Shown piece by piece: positions 13,536-22,800 of a stretch of DNA of 44,640 bases. The notes beneath the pieces were generated by a model. It made no database searches, had not been told where the DNA came from, and saw only the letters and a list, made by a program, of their open reading frames with translations. Positions within the stretch are counted from its first letter, which is position 1. The number at the start of each line of letters is the position of its first letter. Source of the DNA: an uncultured Collinsella sp. (GTDB taxonomy: Bacteria > Actinomycetota > Coriobacteriia > Coriobacteriales > Coriobacteriaceae); assembly GCA_900544845.1 (NCBI GenBank), contig UQWV01000010.1, positions 1-44,640 on the forward strand, in the 5' to 3' direction. The translations under genes and the position numbers were made by a program.

Positions 13536-16418
13536 ATGACGCTACTGTATTTCCTTACCCTGTTTCCGCTGGTACCGGCGCTGGGCATGCTGCTCGCGCG
13601 CGGTGACCGCGCCCGCGATGCGGTGGGGCTCATAGGTTCCGGCATTATTATGGCGGTGACAGTTGTAGTCGCCGTCATGTTTTTTGGCACGGGTCCGCAG
13701 AGCTTTGAGGTTGCCCCCGGCACCTCGCATGTGCTCTCGATCGTCAGTTCCGTTATCGACGTCATCCTGTGCGCCGTCATCCTGTACAACGCGTACAAAT
13801 ATAGGAACGCGCTCACCACGGTGCTCGGCGTAGTCCAGTTGGTGGGCTCGCTCGCCTTTGCAGCCATGACGCTGCCCGCGACCGAAGCCGTCACCGCAAC
13901 CCCGCTCTACCTGGACTATATGAGCGTAATCATGGTCCTCGCTGTCGGCATTGTCGGCAGCCTGATCTGCGTGTATGCCCTGGGATACATGAAGGACTTC
14001 CAGGCCCACGACGAGCACGAGGCTGCGCTGCGCGGGCAGACCGCGCCCGACCGTCGCCCGCAGTTCCTGGCGCTTATGTTTCTATTCCTCTCGGCCATGT
14101 TCGTCATCGTGACGAGCGACAACCTTGAGTGGCTGTTCTGTGGCTGGGAAATCACCACCGTGTGCTCGTTCCTTATGATTGGCTATACGCGCACGCCCGA
14201 GGCCATCAAAAATGCCTTTACCCAGATCATCCTCAACATGCTGGGCGGCATCGCGTTTTTGGCGGGCCTTATGTTTCTGCACGTCAACGGCATGCCTCTG
14301 ACCATCTCGGGCATGATTGAGCTTTCCGGCGCCGGCACCGCGCAGTCCGCGCTACTGGTGATGCCGGTCGTTCTACTGTCGCTCGCCGCGCTCACCAAGG
14401 CCGCGCAGATGCCGTTCCACACCTGGCTGCTCGGCGCCATGGTTGCCCCCACGCCCACGAGCGCCCTGCTGCACTCGTCAACCATGGTCAAAGCCGGCGT
14501 GTTCCTGATGGTCAAGCTGAGCCCGCTCTATGCCATCTATCCCGTGACAGGCTTTATGGTTACGAGTGTGGGTGCCATCACGTTTTTGCTCGCTGCCCTC
14601 ATGGCCATCTCGCAGAGCAACGCCAAGCGCGTGCTCGCATACTCCACCATTTCCAACTTGGGTCTCATCAGTGCCTGCTTGGGTGTCGGCGCGCCCGAGG
14701 CCGTCTGGGCGGCCATCTTCCTGATCCTGTTCCACACGGTGGCAAAGTCGTTGCTGTTCCTGTGCGTGGGCACCGCCGAGCATCATATCGGTAGCCGCGA
14801 TATCGAGGACATGGATGGTATGTTCAGCCGCATGCCGCACCTGACGCGTCTGATGATGCTGGGCATCATGGGCATGTTTGTGGCGCCGTTTGGCATGCTC
14901 GTGTCCAAGTGGGGTGCCCTGGTGGCGTTTGCCCAGACCGGCAACGTGCTCATGATCATGGTGCTGGCCTTTGGCTCGGCCGCGACGTTCTTCTTCTGGG
15001 GCAAGTGGCTTGCCAAGCTTTCGGGCGTCGACCCCACGGCTCAAAACGTGGAGGTCAATGTCCACAAGACCGAATGGATGGCCCTCAACACCATCGCCGC
15101 GCTGCTGATTCTGTGCTGCGTGGCGTTTCCGGTTATCTCGAGCGGTCTGGTGTCGCCTTACTTGGCCATGGTGTTTGGCCGCGTGCCGTACGTTATTGGC
15201 AAGGACGCCATGTACCTGATGGTGGTTATCGTGGCGTTTATCGCCGTGGTGCTGCTGACTTCATTCCGAGTGAGCAACAAACCGCATGTAAACGTATATC
15301 TTTCGGGCGTGGGAACCGACAAATATCGCCATTTCCGCGGCTCGATGGGGCACGAGGTGAAGGCCGAAAAGCGCAATTGGTACTCGGAGGACGCCCTTGG
15401 CGAGAAGCGTATCGGCCCCGCGGGTAGCGTCGTGTGCTGCAGCATCATCTTGTTTGCGCTGCTGTGTTGCGCGTGGATTGGGCCCGAGAGACTTGCCATG
15501 AGCGCGCCCTCGGTGCTGCGCGGCAAGTATTTCGAGGGTTCGGGCGTCGTGGGCATTTTTATTGGCACCGTGGCGTTTGCCTTGCTGGCGCCGTTTGTGG
15601 GTGGCCTGATCGACGGCGTTGACCGTAAGCTTTCGGCCCGCATGCAGGGCCGCGTGGGCCCGCGCCTGCTGCAGCCCTTCTACGACGTTGCCAAGCTCCT
15701 GCGCAAAGCCCCTGCCAGCGTAAACACCATGGACGATACCTACATGGCGTGCGCGCTCATCTTTACCGTCGTGGGCGGCGGCATCTTTGTGTCGGGCTCC
15801 AACACGCTGCTGTGCGCTTTTATGGTGACGCTCGCCGCGATCTTTGTGGTGCTGGCGTCCGCCTCGACGCAAAGCCCGTTTGCCCAGGTCGGCGCCGACC
15901 GTGAGTTGCTGCAGGTTATGAGTTACGAGCCCGCTGTTCTGCTGATGAGCGTGGGCCTGTACCTTGCCACCGACAGCTTCGATTCCATCGCCGTGACGGG
16001 GCAGTCGGCCCCCATCATCGTGTACAGCGCACCCATTTTTCTCGCGTTGCTCGCGGTGCTTACCATCAAGCTGCGCAAGTCGCCGTTTGACCTTTCGTAC
16101 TCGCATCATGCGCATCAGGAGATCGTCCAGGGCGTCGCCACCGAGATGAGCGGCGGCACGCTGGCCAAGATGACCCTTATGCACTGGTGCGAGACCGTAC
16201 TGTTTTTGATGTGGGTGGGCATGTTCTTTGTCTGGGACAACCCGGTGAGCTGGGTGGTTGCCCTGGTCGTGATGGCCGCGACGTATTTTGTCGAGGTGCT
16301 GATCGATAACACCTTCGCACGCAGCACCTGGCGCAGCTGCTTTAGGCTCGGATGGGGCGTGGCGCTGGTGTTTGGTCTGCTCAACCTTATGCCCATCCTC
16401 GTCGACGTATTTATTTAG
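13536..16418 (+). CDS. Fused EchA-EchB membrane subunit of group 4 [NiFe] hydrogenase
   Basis: A 960-residue, very hydrophobic protein that combines two normally separate subunits. Residues 1 to about 640 are an antiporter-like proton pump of the NuoL/HyfB/EchA family (SDNLEWLFCGWEITTVCSF, HTWLLGAMVAPTPTSALLHS, and a conserved lysine in the STMVKAG helix). From about residue 660 a NuoH/HyfC/EchB subunit follows, with GLIDGVDRKLSARMQGRVGP at its start, where complex I subunits contact the soluble arm, and SPFAQVGADRELLQ. No stop or internal ribosome binding site separates them. It should form the proton- or sodium-translocating arm. It is first in a tightly packed operon; the next gene has a strong SD 13 bp on. 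A GGGGGAG SD precedes the ATG. Confidence 0.88.
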   Translation: MTLLYFLTLFPLVPALGMLLARGDRARDAVGLIGSGIIMAVTVVVAVMFFGTGPQSFEVAPGTSHVLSIVSSVIDVILCAVILYNAYKYRNALTTVLGVVQLVGSLAFAAMTLPATEAVTATPLYLDYMSVIMVLAVGIVGSLICVYALGYMKDFQAHDEHEAALRGQTAPDRRPQFLALMFLFLSAMFVIVTSDNLEWLFCGWEITTVCSFLMIGYTRTPEAIKNAFTQIILNMLGGIAFLAGLMFLHVNGMPLTISGMIELSGAGTAQSALLVMPVVLLSLAALTKAAQMPFHTWLLGAMVAPTPTSALLHSSTMVKAGVFLMVKLSPLYAIYPVTGFMVTSVGAITFLLAALMAISQSNAKRVLAYSTISNLGLISACLGVGAPEAVWAAIFLILFHTVAKSLLFLCVGTAEHHIGSRDIEDMDGMFSRMPHLTRLMMLGIMGMFVAPFGMLVSKWGALVAFAQTGNVLMIMVLAFGSAATFFFWGKWLAKLSGVDPTAQNVEVNVHKTEWMALNTIAALLILCCVAFPVISSGLVSPYLAMVFGRVPYVIGKDAMYLMVVIVAFIAVVLLTSFRVSNKPHVNVYLSGVGTDKYRHFRGSMGHEVKAEKRNWYSEDALGEKRIGPAGSVVCCSIILFALLCCAWIGPERLAMSAPSVLRGKYFEGSGVVGIFIGTVAFALLAPFVGGLIDGVDRKLSARMQGRVGPRLLQPFYDVAKLLRKAPASVNTMDDTYMACALIFTVVGGGIFVSGSNTLLCAFMVTLAAIFVVLASASTQSPFAQVGADRELLQVMSYEPAVLLMSVGLYLATDSFDSIAVTGQSAPIIVYSAPIFLALLAVLTIKLRKSPFDLSYSHHAHQEIVQGVATEMSGGTLAKMTLMHWCETVLFLMWVGMFFVWDNPVSWVVALVVMAATYFVEVLIDNTFARSTWRSCFRLGWGVALVFGLLNLMPILVDVFI

Positions 16419-16430
16419 GAGGCGGCATCC

Positions 16431-16985
16431 ATGGATCGTAAAATGTCGCGCTCGCCGTGGGTTATTCATTACGACGGTTCGAGCTGCAACGGATGCGATA
16501 TCGAGGTGCTGGCCTCGCTCACGCCACTGTTCGATGCGGAGCGCTTCGGCGTGGTCAACACCGGCAACCCCAAGCATGCGGATATCTTTTTGGTGACGGG
16601 GTCGGTCAATGCCCAGAACCTGCCTGTCGTGCGCCAGATCTACAACCAGATGCTCGAGCCCAAGTGCGTGGTGGCGTGCGGCATCTGCGCGTGTTCGGGC
16701 GGCGTGTTCCGCGATGCCTATAACGTGATCGGCGGCGTGGACCGCGCAATTCCCGTGGACGTGTACGCGCCCGGGTGCGCCATTCGCCCCGAGACGGTGA
16801 TCGATGCCATCGTGGAGGCGTGCGGCATCCTGGACCAGAAGGAGGCCGTGATGCGCGCCGGCGGTGACCCGCTTACCGTGGGCGGCGCCGCAACCTGGGA
16901 CGGTGGCGTTGAGCTGGGCGAGGACGGGTTTGTGGCTGCTGCGGGTGCCGGCGACGTGACCGCCGCTGCAAAGGAGGCCGAGTAA
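16431..16985 (+). CDS. echC: Hydrogenase small subunit, EchC-like (NuoB homologue)
   Basis: A 184-residue cytoplasmic-side subunit that carries the proximal [4Fe-4S] cluster and passes electrons to or from the NiFe subunit. The ligand cysteines are visible: C-x-x-C in GSSCNGCDIEVL, one in VVACGICACSGG and one in YAPGCAIRPE. This is the group 4/NuoB pattern rather than the longer uptake-hydrogenase small subunit. The Ala-rich C-terminal tail beyond residue 140 exceeds the family core. An AGGAGG lies eight bases before the ATG. The stop overlaps the next start (TAATG), so translation is coupled. Confidence 0.9.
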   Translation: MDRKMSRSPWVIHYDGSSCNGCDIEVLASLTPLFDAERFGVVNTGNPKHADIFLVTGSVNAQNLPVVRQIYNQMLEPKCVVACGICACSGGVFRDAYNVIGGVDRAIPVDVYAPGCAIRPETVIDAIVEACGILDQKEAVMRAGGDPLTVGGAATWDGGVELGEDGFVAAAGAGDVTAAAKEAE

Positions 16986-17695
16986 TGCAAAAGGCAATCT
17001 ATACCACCGTCGGGATCGACGAGCTCCTGTCGCATGTCCAGGCGCTCAAGGGCGTCGGCGCGCGCTTTGTGCAAATGCACGCCGAGCGCAACGTCGACGA
17101 CGGCACGTATCGCCTGCTCTATACGTTTATCAACGTTCGTGCTGCTCAGGAGCAGATCGCCCAGGACGGCAACTATGCAATCGAGAACCTGGTAGTCGAG
17201 GGCATCGACCAGTACCAGGAGATCCCGTCCATCAGCTCGTATTACCCAGCGGTATTTCCGTTTGAGAACGAAGCGCACGACCTGTTTGGTCTTGCCATTA
17301 CCGATATGCAAATCGACTTTAAGGGCTTTTTCTACCAGGTCTCGACCGCCGAGCCCATGAGCGTTATTACGCCCGAGGTGAAGGCCGCGCGCGAGAAGGC
17401 CATGAAGGTGCGCGCCGTCGCCGAGGCCAAGGCGCGCAAGGCAGCGGCCGAGAAGGCCGCCGCCTCTGCGGGGGAGGGTGCCGCAGGTGCCGGCGATGCT
17501 GCGAGCGCTGCTGCCGCCCAGCCCGCTGCGGCTGCCGGCTCCGATGCTCAGCATGACGAGGCTGCTGCCAAGGCGGCGCTCAAGGCTGCCGAGCTGGAGG
17601 CAAAGCTCGCCGCCATGGATCCCGAGAAAGCGGCCAAGGTCCGTGCGGCGCTTGCCGCCAAGGCCGCCCGCGACAAGCAGAAAAAGGAGGCGTAG
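16985..17695 (+). CDS. echD: EchD-like subunit (NuoC homologue) with long Ala/Lys-rich tail
   Basis: A 236-residue protein. The first 120 residues are the NuoC/HycE-N-type domain that packs against the large subunit; the conserved SSYYPAVFPFENEAHDLFGL is seen around residues 80-100. The remaining 110 residues are a low-complexity, almost purely helical tail of Ala, Lys, Glu and Gln (runs such as AEAKARKAAAEKAAAS and AALKAAELEAKLAAMD). EchD proteins normally end soon after the conserved domain, so the tail is extra. It may form a coiled coil or tether. An AAGGAGG SD lies inside the end of the previous gene, and the start overlaps that gene's stop. Confidence 0.87.
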   Translation: MQKAIYTTVGIDELLSHVQALKGVGARFVQMHAERNVDDGTYRLLYTFINVRAAQEQIAQDGNYAIENLVVEGIDQYQEIPSISSYYPAVFPFENEAHDLFGLAITDMQIDFKGFFYQVSTAEPMSVITPEVKAAREKAMKVRAVAEAKARKAAAEKAAASAGEGAAGAGDAASAAAAQPAAAAGSDAQHDEAAAKAALKAAELEAKLAAMDPEKAAKVRAALAAKAARDKQKKEA

Positions 17696-17700
17696 GGTCC

Positions 17701-18789
17701 ATGGCACATCGCTCCGTCATTCCGTTTGGCCCGCAGCACCCGGTGCTGCCCGAGCCGCTTCATCTAGACCTGGTGATCGAGGACGACCGCGTTATCGAGG
17801 CGATTCCTCAGATCGGTTTTGTGCACCGCGGCCTCGAGAAGCTCACCGAAAAGCGCGATATGCATCAGTTTGGCTACATCGCCGAGCGCATCTGCGGCAT
17901 CTGCGCCGTGGGTCACAGCTGCGGCTATGCCGGTGCCTGCGAGCGCATGCTCGACATCGAGGTGCCCGGCCGCGTGCAGTATATCCGCACCATTTTGCAT
18001 GAGCTTTCGCGCATCCACTCGCATCTACTGTGGCTGGGACTGCTCGCCGATGCCTTTGGTTTTGAGGCGTTGTTCTATCGGTCGTGGACCCTGCGCGAGC
18101 AGATTCTCAAGATCTTCGAGAGCACCTGCGGCGGCCGCGTGATCCTTTCGATTAACGAGATCGGCGGCCTTAAGCACGACATTGAGGACTCCGAGCTAGC
18201 GGGTATTGTCCAGACGCTCGACGCCATGCGCCCCGACTACGAGGCCCTGGTGCATACGTTTTTGGACGACAACAGCTGCGGCGAGCGCCTGCATGGCGTG
18301 GGCGTGATCAGCAAGAAAGACGCGCTGGATCTGTCGATGGTCGGCCCGTTCGGCCGCGCCTCGGGCGTGGATTACGACGTGCGCATGTTCGGCGACGGCG
18401 CCTATGCGGATCTGGCCGCGTTTGAGCCCATCGTTGCTACCGATGGCGATTGCTATGCCCGCTGCCAGGTGCGTTGCGCCGAGGTCACGCAGGCCATGGA
18501 CATTATCAAGGAGCTTGTCGGCAGGATTCCGCACGACGGCATCGGCGGGCGTACCAAGCTCACACCGGCCGACGGTGCGCGCGGCGAGGTTGTGATTGAG
18601 CAACCGCGCGGCGAGGCGTATTACTATGTGCGCGGTAACGGCACCAAGAACCTGGACCGTTTCCGCGTGCGCACGCCGACGTCGCAGAACCTGGCGGGTC
18701 TGACGCATGCGCTGCAGGGCGTGCTCCTTGCCAACGTGCCCATGATTATCCTGACCATTGACCCCTGCATTAGCTGCACGGAAAGGTAG
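17701..18789 (+). CDS. echE: [NiFe] hydrogenase large subunit, EchE-like (NuoD homologue)
   Basis: A 362-residue catalytic subunit for proton reduction/H2 oxidation. Both Ni-binding pairs are present: RICGICAVGHS near residue 62 and DPCISC at the very end. This separates it from complex I NuoD, which has lost them. The protein ends DPCISCTER, so it has no C-terminal extension after the second CxxC; most [NiFe] hydrogenases carry one that a protease removes after nickel insertion. Lack of the extension is known for some group 4 enzymes such as CooH. Maturation (hyp) genes are not in the window. An AGGAGG SD sits before the ATG. Confidence 0.92.
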   Translation: MAHRSVIPFGPQHPVLPEPLHLDLVIEDDRVIEAIPQIGFVHRGLEKLTEKRDMHQFGYIAERICGICAVGHSCGYAGACERMLDIEVPGRVQYIRTILHELSRIHSHLLWLGLLADAFGFEALFYRSWTLREQILKIFESTCGGRVILSINEIGGLKHDIEDSELAGIVQTLDAMRPDYEALVHTFLDDNSCGERLHGVGVISKKDALDLSMVGPFGRASGVDYDVRMFGDGAYADLAAFEPIVATDGDCYARCQVRCAEVTQAMDIIKELVGRIPHDGIGGRTKLTPADGARGEVVIEQPRGEAYYYVRGNGTKNLDRFRVRTPTSQNLAGLTHALQGVLLANVPMIILTIDPCISCTER

Positions 18790-18796
18790 GCGCGGC

Positions 18797-19138
18797 ATGA
18801 GTTTACTGACATTTGCCAAGACGGCCTTGGGTTCTATGGTCAAGCAGCCGGTCACGGTGTGCTATCCGCAGGAGAAGCTCGCGGCGCCCGAGCGCCTGCG
18901 CGGGCATATCGTCAACGACATGGACGTGTGCATTTGCTGCGGCATGTGTGCGCGTCGCTGTCCGGCGGGCGCGCTCGCGGTCGATCGCAAGGGCGGAACG
19001 TGGTCGATCGACCCGTATGCCTGCGTGGTGTGCGGTGAGTGCATCGAGAGCTGCCCCAAGCACTGCCTGACTATGGACACCGCCCGCACCCCAGTCGCAG
19101 CGGACAAGACTCCCACAGTAGAAACCAAGCCGGAATAG
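18797..19138 (+). CDS. echF: EchF-like 2[4Fe-4S] ferredoxin subunit
   Basis: A 113-residue subunit that links the hydrogenase to ferredoxin. Two cluster motifs are clear: CICCGMCARRCPAGAL (about residues 47-62) and CVVCGECIESCPKHCL (about 77-92), each CxxCxxCxxxCP. The order of genes (AB, C, D, E, F) matches the six-subunit Ech hydrogenase of Methanosarcina barkeri except for the A-B fusion. The start at 18797 lies seven bases after the previous stop. A strong hairpin closes the operon just downstream. Confidence 0.9.
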   Translation: MSLLTFAKTALGSMVKQPVTVCYPQEKLAAPERLRGHIVNDMDVCICCGMCARRCPAGALAVDRKGGTWSIDPYACVVCGECIESCPKHCLTMDTARTPVAADKTPTVETKPE

Positions 19139-19148
19139 CGCTGGAATA

Positions 19149-19182
19149 GGGGCCGGTGGGGCAAAAATGCCCCACCGGCCCC
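19149..19182 (+). terminator. Hairpin ending the hydrogenase operon
   Basis: A perfect 14-bp stem (19149-19162 with 19169-19182) with a six-base A/T loop begins 11 bp after the echF stop. The T-run is weak (CGCGCTT), so it may act as an mRNA 3' stabiliser as much as a terminator. Confidence 0.75.
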
Positions 19183-19214
19183 GCGCTTAAACGCGCGGTT
19201 GGGCCGCCACGAAC

Positions 19215-19366
19215 AAAACTATGCCGGATTACGGGGCTGGATAGCGAATCTCCGACCATACAGAAAATCGCAAAAACAAAACCGCAGGTAGATAGCCTGC
19301 CGTTTTTCAAAAAATGAGGGTATGGATGAGGGCTCCGACTTTTGCCCCGTAATCCGGCATAGTTTT
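19215..19366 (+). repeat. Long hairpin repeat, kind A, copy 1
   Basis: Perfect 23-bp terminal inverted repeats (19215-19237 with 19344-19366, starting AAAACTATGCCGG) enclose about 106 bp. Inside is a smaller hairpin AAACCGCAGGTAG...GCCTGCCGTTTT. The flanks (CGAAC before, GAAATG after) are shared with copy 2 at 26571-26722. Confidence 0.88.
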
Positions 19367-19395
19367 GAAATGACACCATATCCGTAACAGCCTTT

Positions 19396-19431
19396 GATCT
19401 CCCGTGGACAGAGGGAAACGGATCATTTTTG
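19396..19431 (+). repeat. Short repeat, kind C, copy 1
   Basis: A segment starting GATCTCCC and ending CGGATCATTTTT. Similar segments occur at 19635-19669 and 26492-26526, each next to one of the long hairpin repeats. Confidence 0.6.
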
Positions 19432-19461
19432 CCTTGTGAGGGCTGCCGCGTGACCCGTCTG

Positions 19462-19619
19462 CCACGAAATGGGCCCATCTACTACGTTTAAGCCGCCACC
19501 CTCAACCATGGCACGTAATGCGAAATAAAAACCGCGGGTAGAACGCCCGCGGTTTTTTATGAAAAGCGGGTATGGTCGGGGGTATCGAGTCAAACGTAGT
19601 AGATGGGTCCATTTCGTGG
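19462..19619 (+). repeat. Long hairpin repeat, kind B, copy 1
   Basis: 28-bp terminal inverted repeats (19462-19489 with 19592-19619, starting CCACGAAATGGGCCC) differ at one position, which remains a G:T pair. The central hairpin (about 19525-19560, ACCGCGGG/CCCGCGGT with flanking A and T runs) looks like a bidirectional terminator. Copy 2 lies at 26319-26476 in the same orientation. Confidence 0.88.
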
Positions 19620-19634
19620 CGAGCACCACCAATT

Positions 19635-19669
19635 GATCCCCCGGGAAGGAGGAAAGCGGATCATTTTGG
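19635..19669 (+). repeat. Short repeat, kind C, copy 2
   Basis: It begins GATCCCCCGGGA and ends CGGATCATTTTGG, 15 bp after the end of kind-B copy 1. The same 15-bp gap separates kind-B copy 2 from kind-C copy 3. Confidence 0.65.
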
Positions 19670-19712
19670 CCCGTCGGCTCCGAGTCGCACCCGTTTTCCT
19701 GCGAAAACGTCG

Positions 19713-19792
19713 TGTCTCAACTTTGGTGAGACATTTGTCTCACACCCAAAACCGAATCTGGAACGTATGTCACCTGCCCTAATTGTGTCTCA
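19713..19792 (+). promoter_or_regulatory. Cluster of TGTCTCA sites upstream of the giant surface protein gene
   Basis: TGTCTCA occurs at 19713-19719, inverted at 19727-19733 (a 7-bp-arm dyad), and again direct at 19736-19742 and 19786-19792. It recurs nearly intact (GAGACAC) beside the gene's SD. Repeated half-sites this close to a large surface-protein gene suggest binding sites for a regulator. Confidence 0.45.
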
Positions 19793-19844
19793 TTCCGTAA
19801 CTTTAGGCTGATGCAAGGTCTAATCCTGCGAGAAGGGAGACACG

Positions 19845-22800
19845 ATGGGTAAGTACACGAGGGGTCTCTTGGCGGTGATACTGGCCGTAGTGCTGGTGTT
19901 GCCAGCCGCAGCATTCGCCATGCTGCCCGAGGCCAACGCCAGGTCCAGTACGGGAATGGACGGGCCGACAGTGAGCGGGCCGACGGTTGTCGACCCCGAC
20001 ACCACCGGACGCTGGGAAATCTGGGCGGCCGGCCACAGCGGTAATAAAGTAACGACCCAAAACGTCGGTCGAATCTGGACCGACAAGACGGTCATGGCAA
20101 CCGGAGAAAACGAAGAGTCGGATTTCTTGACTACGCTTTCGGCGATGTCCTCGACGTCTAATTCAAAGGTGACGGTTACCACGCCGCTTGACATCGTGAT
20201 GGTGCTGGATGCATCTGGCTCGATGAATGATCCTATGGGCGGCGGAGATTCCACCAAGCGTATCGATGCACTGAAGAACGCTGCGAACAGCTTTATCGAC
20301 ACCATCGCCAAACAAAACGAAGGTATCGAGGGTGTCGATAGGCAGCATAAGGTTGCCATTGTTAAGTTTGCGGGTGATGAGACCGATAAGGTCGGAAACG
20401 ACACGTACCGCTCCGGCGGCCATAGCTACAACTATTCGCAGACAATGCAAGAGTTGACGGCGTGCACGGTTGGCGGCGCAAAGGGTCTTAAGGGAACGAT
20501 CGATTCCATCAAGCCTGCTGGCGCTACGCGTGCCGATTATGGTATGAAACAAGCCGAGAAAAACATCAAAACTTCTGGTCGCGCAGACGCCAAGAAGATC
20601 GTTGTGTTCTTTACCGACGGCACGCCGACAAGCTTCAGCGAGTTTGATTCGGGCGTCGCTAACACTGCCGTGACGGCTGCCAAAAACATGAAGGACGGCA
20701 AGGCCACCGTTTATACCATTGGCATCTTTAACGGTGCGAACCCCAATGCCAGTGTCCAAGATTCGAAGACAAGCCAAGAGAACAAGTTCATGCAGGCCGT
20801 ATCGAGTAACTACCCCAATGCCACGGCATGGGATACTCACGGTGCGCGCGCGGAAAACTCCGATTATTACAAGTCAGCGACCAATGCCGATGAGCTTAAG
20901 AAGGTCTTCGACGACATCTCACAGGCCATTACGTCGGAGCCGCCTTATCCGACCGAAATCCACAAGGGCTACGACGAGACCAAGTCTGGCTACATCACGT
21001 TTACCGATGAGCTGGGCGACTTTATGCAGGTCGACAGCTTCACCGAGGTCGTCATCAACGGCACGCCGTTTACCAAGGTGAGCAAGACGTTCAACAAAGA
21101 AACCAATACCGATACGTACGAGTTCGCCGGTAAGGCAAAAGACCTGCTCGTCACCGTGCAGCGCGCCGACGATAAAAATCCCCGAAAGGGCGATATTGTA
21201 ACGGTCAGCATCCCCGCATCGTTGATTCCGCTGAGCCACTTTAAGACCGTAGACGGCAAGCTTTCGGTCGACAGCGCTCAGCCTATCCGCGTGAAGTACA
21301 CCTCGAGCGTGAAGAGCGTTGCGCTCGACAACCTGTTTACGCCCGAGAAGGTCACGGGGCTCAAGGACTACATCGAGCATAATACGACCGTCGTTGACGG
21401 CGCCAAGACCGTGAACTTCTACGCGAACAAGTGGAGCGGCGGTGCGATGGGCGATACGGTTGCGACCTTTGAGCCTGCCGACACCAACCGCTATTACTAT
21501 TTCCAGAAGCAGACGCCCATTTACACGGATAAGGCTTGCACGCAGCCTGCAAAGGGGTCCGCGCTGGCTGACGAGGTTACCTATTACTACAAGGATGAGT
21601 TTGAGGAGCAGGGCGAGAACAACGAGGCCAAGCCCGCCACCGCCGTCATCGAGTTCAAGGGCGGCGACGCTGCGAAGTTCGATGGCGCGATTGTTTCCGA
21701 TGGGAACGGTAACTTGGTATTTACTGTGGGAACCGCACGCCTGGCCTTTATCGATGAGCTCCATACCACCAAGGATAGCGTGGGCGGCAACAACACCCGT
21801 ACCGCGACCGACGTGCTCAACCCCAAGTGGAACAACACGTCTGCCAAGGCGACCGCGACGCATGTCAACTCCTACCTGGGCAACAACGGCAAGATTAGCT
21901 ATAAGTACGACATGACGCCGGCAACGGTGGATACCAAGGTCAAGTTTGGTTTGACCAAGGTGCTCGTGGGCCGTCAGTGGAAGGCTGAGGACACGTTTGA
22001 GTTTGGGCTGACGTCCGAGGACGGCGCCCCGATGCCCGAGTCCGCGACAGCGCCCGTGGCTGTGTCTGTGACCAAGGACGATCTGGACAACGGCAAGGCG
22101 GCCATTGGCTTCGGCACGATCAAATACACCGAGCCTGGCACGTATGTCTACAAGGTCAGCGAAAAGAACGCCGGTACCACGGTTGACGGCATTGCCTACA
22201 GCAAGAACGTCGCGGAGATCACCGTGACGGTAACGCCCAACAAGAAGGGCGAGCTCAGCGCTGACGTGAAGGTGACTTGGAGCGAAGCCGACGAGACCGA
22301 GTTCAAGAACGTCTATACTGCGGAGCCTGTTGAGTCCAGCGTTACCGACAAGATTGACGTGACCAAGTCTCTGACCGGGCGCGACCTTGCGGCCGGCGAG
22401 TTCAGCTTCGAGCTGGCCGAGATCGTGGATAAGGAATTCAAGCCTGTCGAGACCGTTACAAACGACGCCAACGGTAAGGTGACGTTCAACCCCATCAAGT
22501 ACACCGAGATCGGCCAGCACACCTACAGGCTGCGCGAGGTCCCGGGCGACGCCGACAATGGCATCACTTACGACAGCAAGACCCACACCATCGTGACGAC
22601 CATCACCGATAACGGCAAGGGCCAGCTGGTTGCCACGCACGAGCTTGAGGACGCCAAGGAAGCCAAGGACGCCAAGAGCATCGAGTTCAAGAACGCCTAC
22701 ACCACGAATGCTGCCGAGGCATCGCTTGTGGGCAAGAAGAATCTACAGGTTCCCGACGACCTGACCCCGGCCGACATCACCGGTAAGTTTACCTTTACCG

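Noticed and set aside
13536..19138. Respiratory complex I (NADH dehydrogenase) operon
   Set aside because: The NuoD-like subunit keeps both nickel-binding CxxC motifs, there are only five genes, and no NuoEFG NADH module is present.
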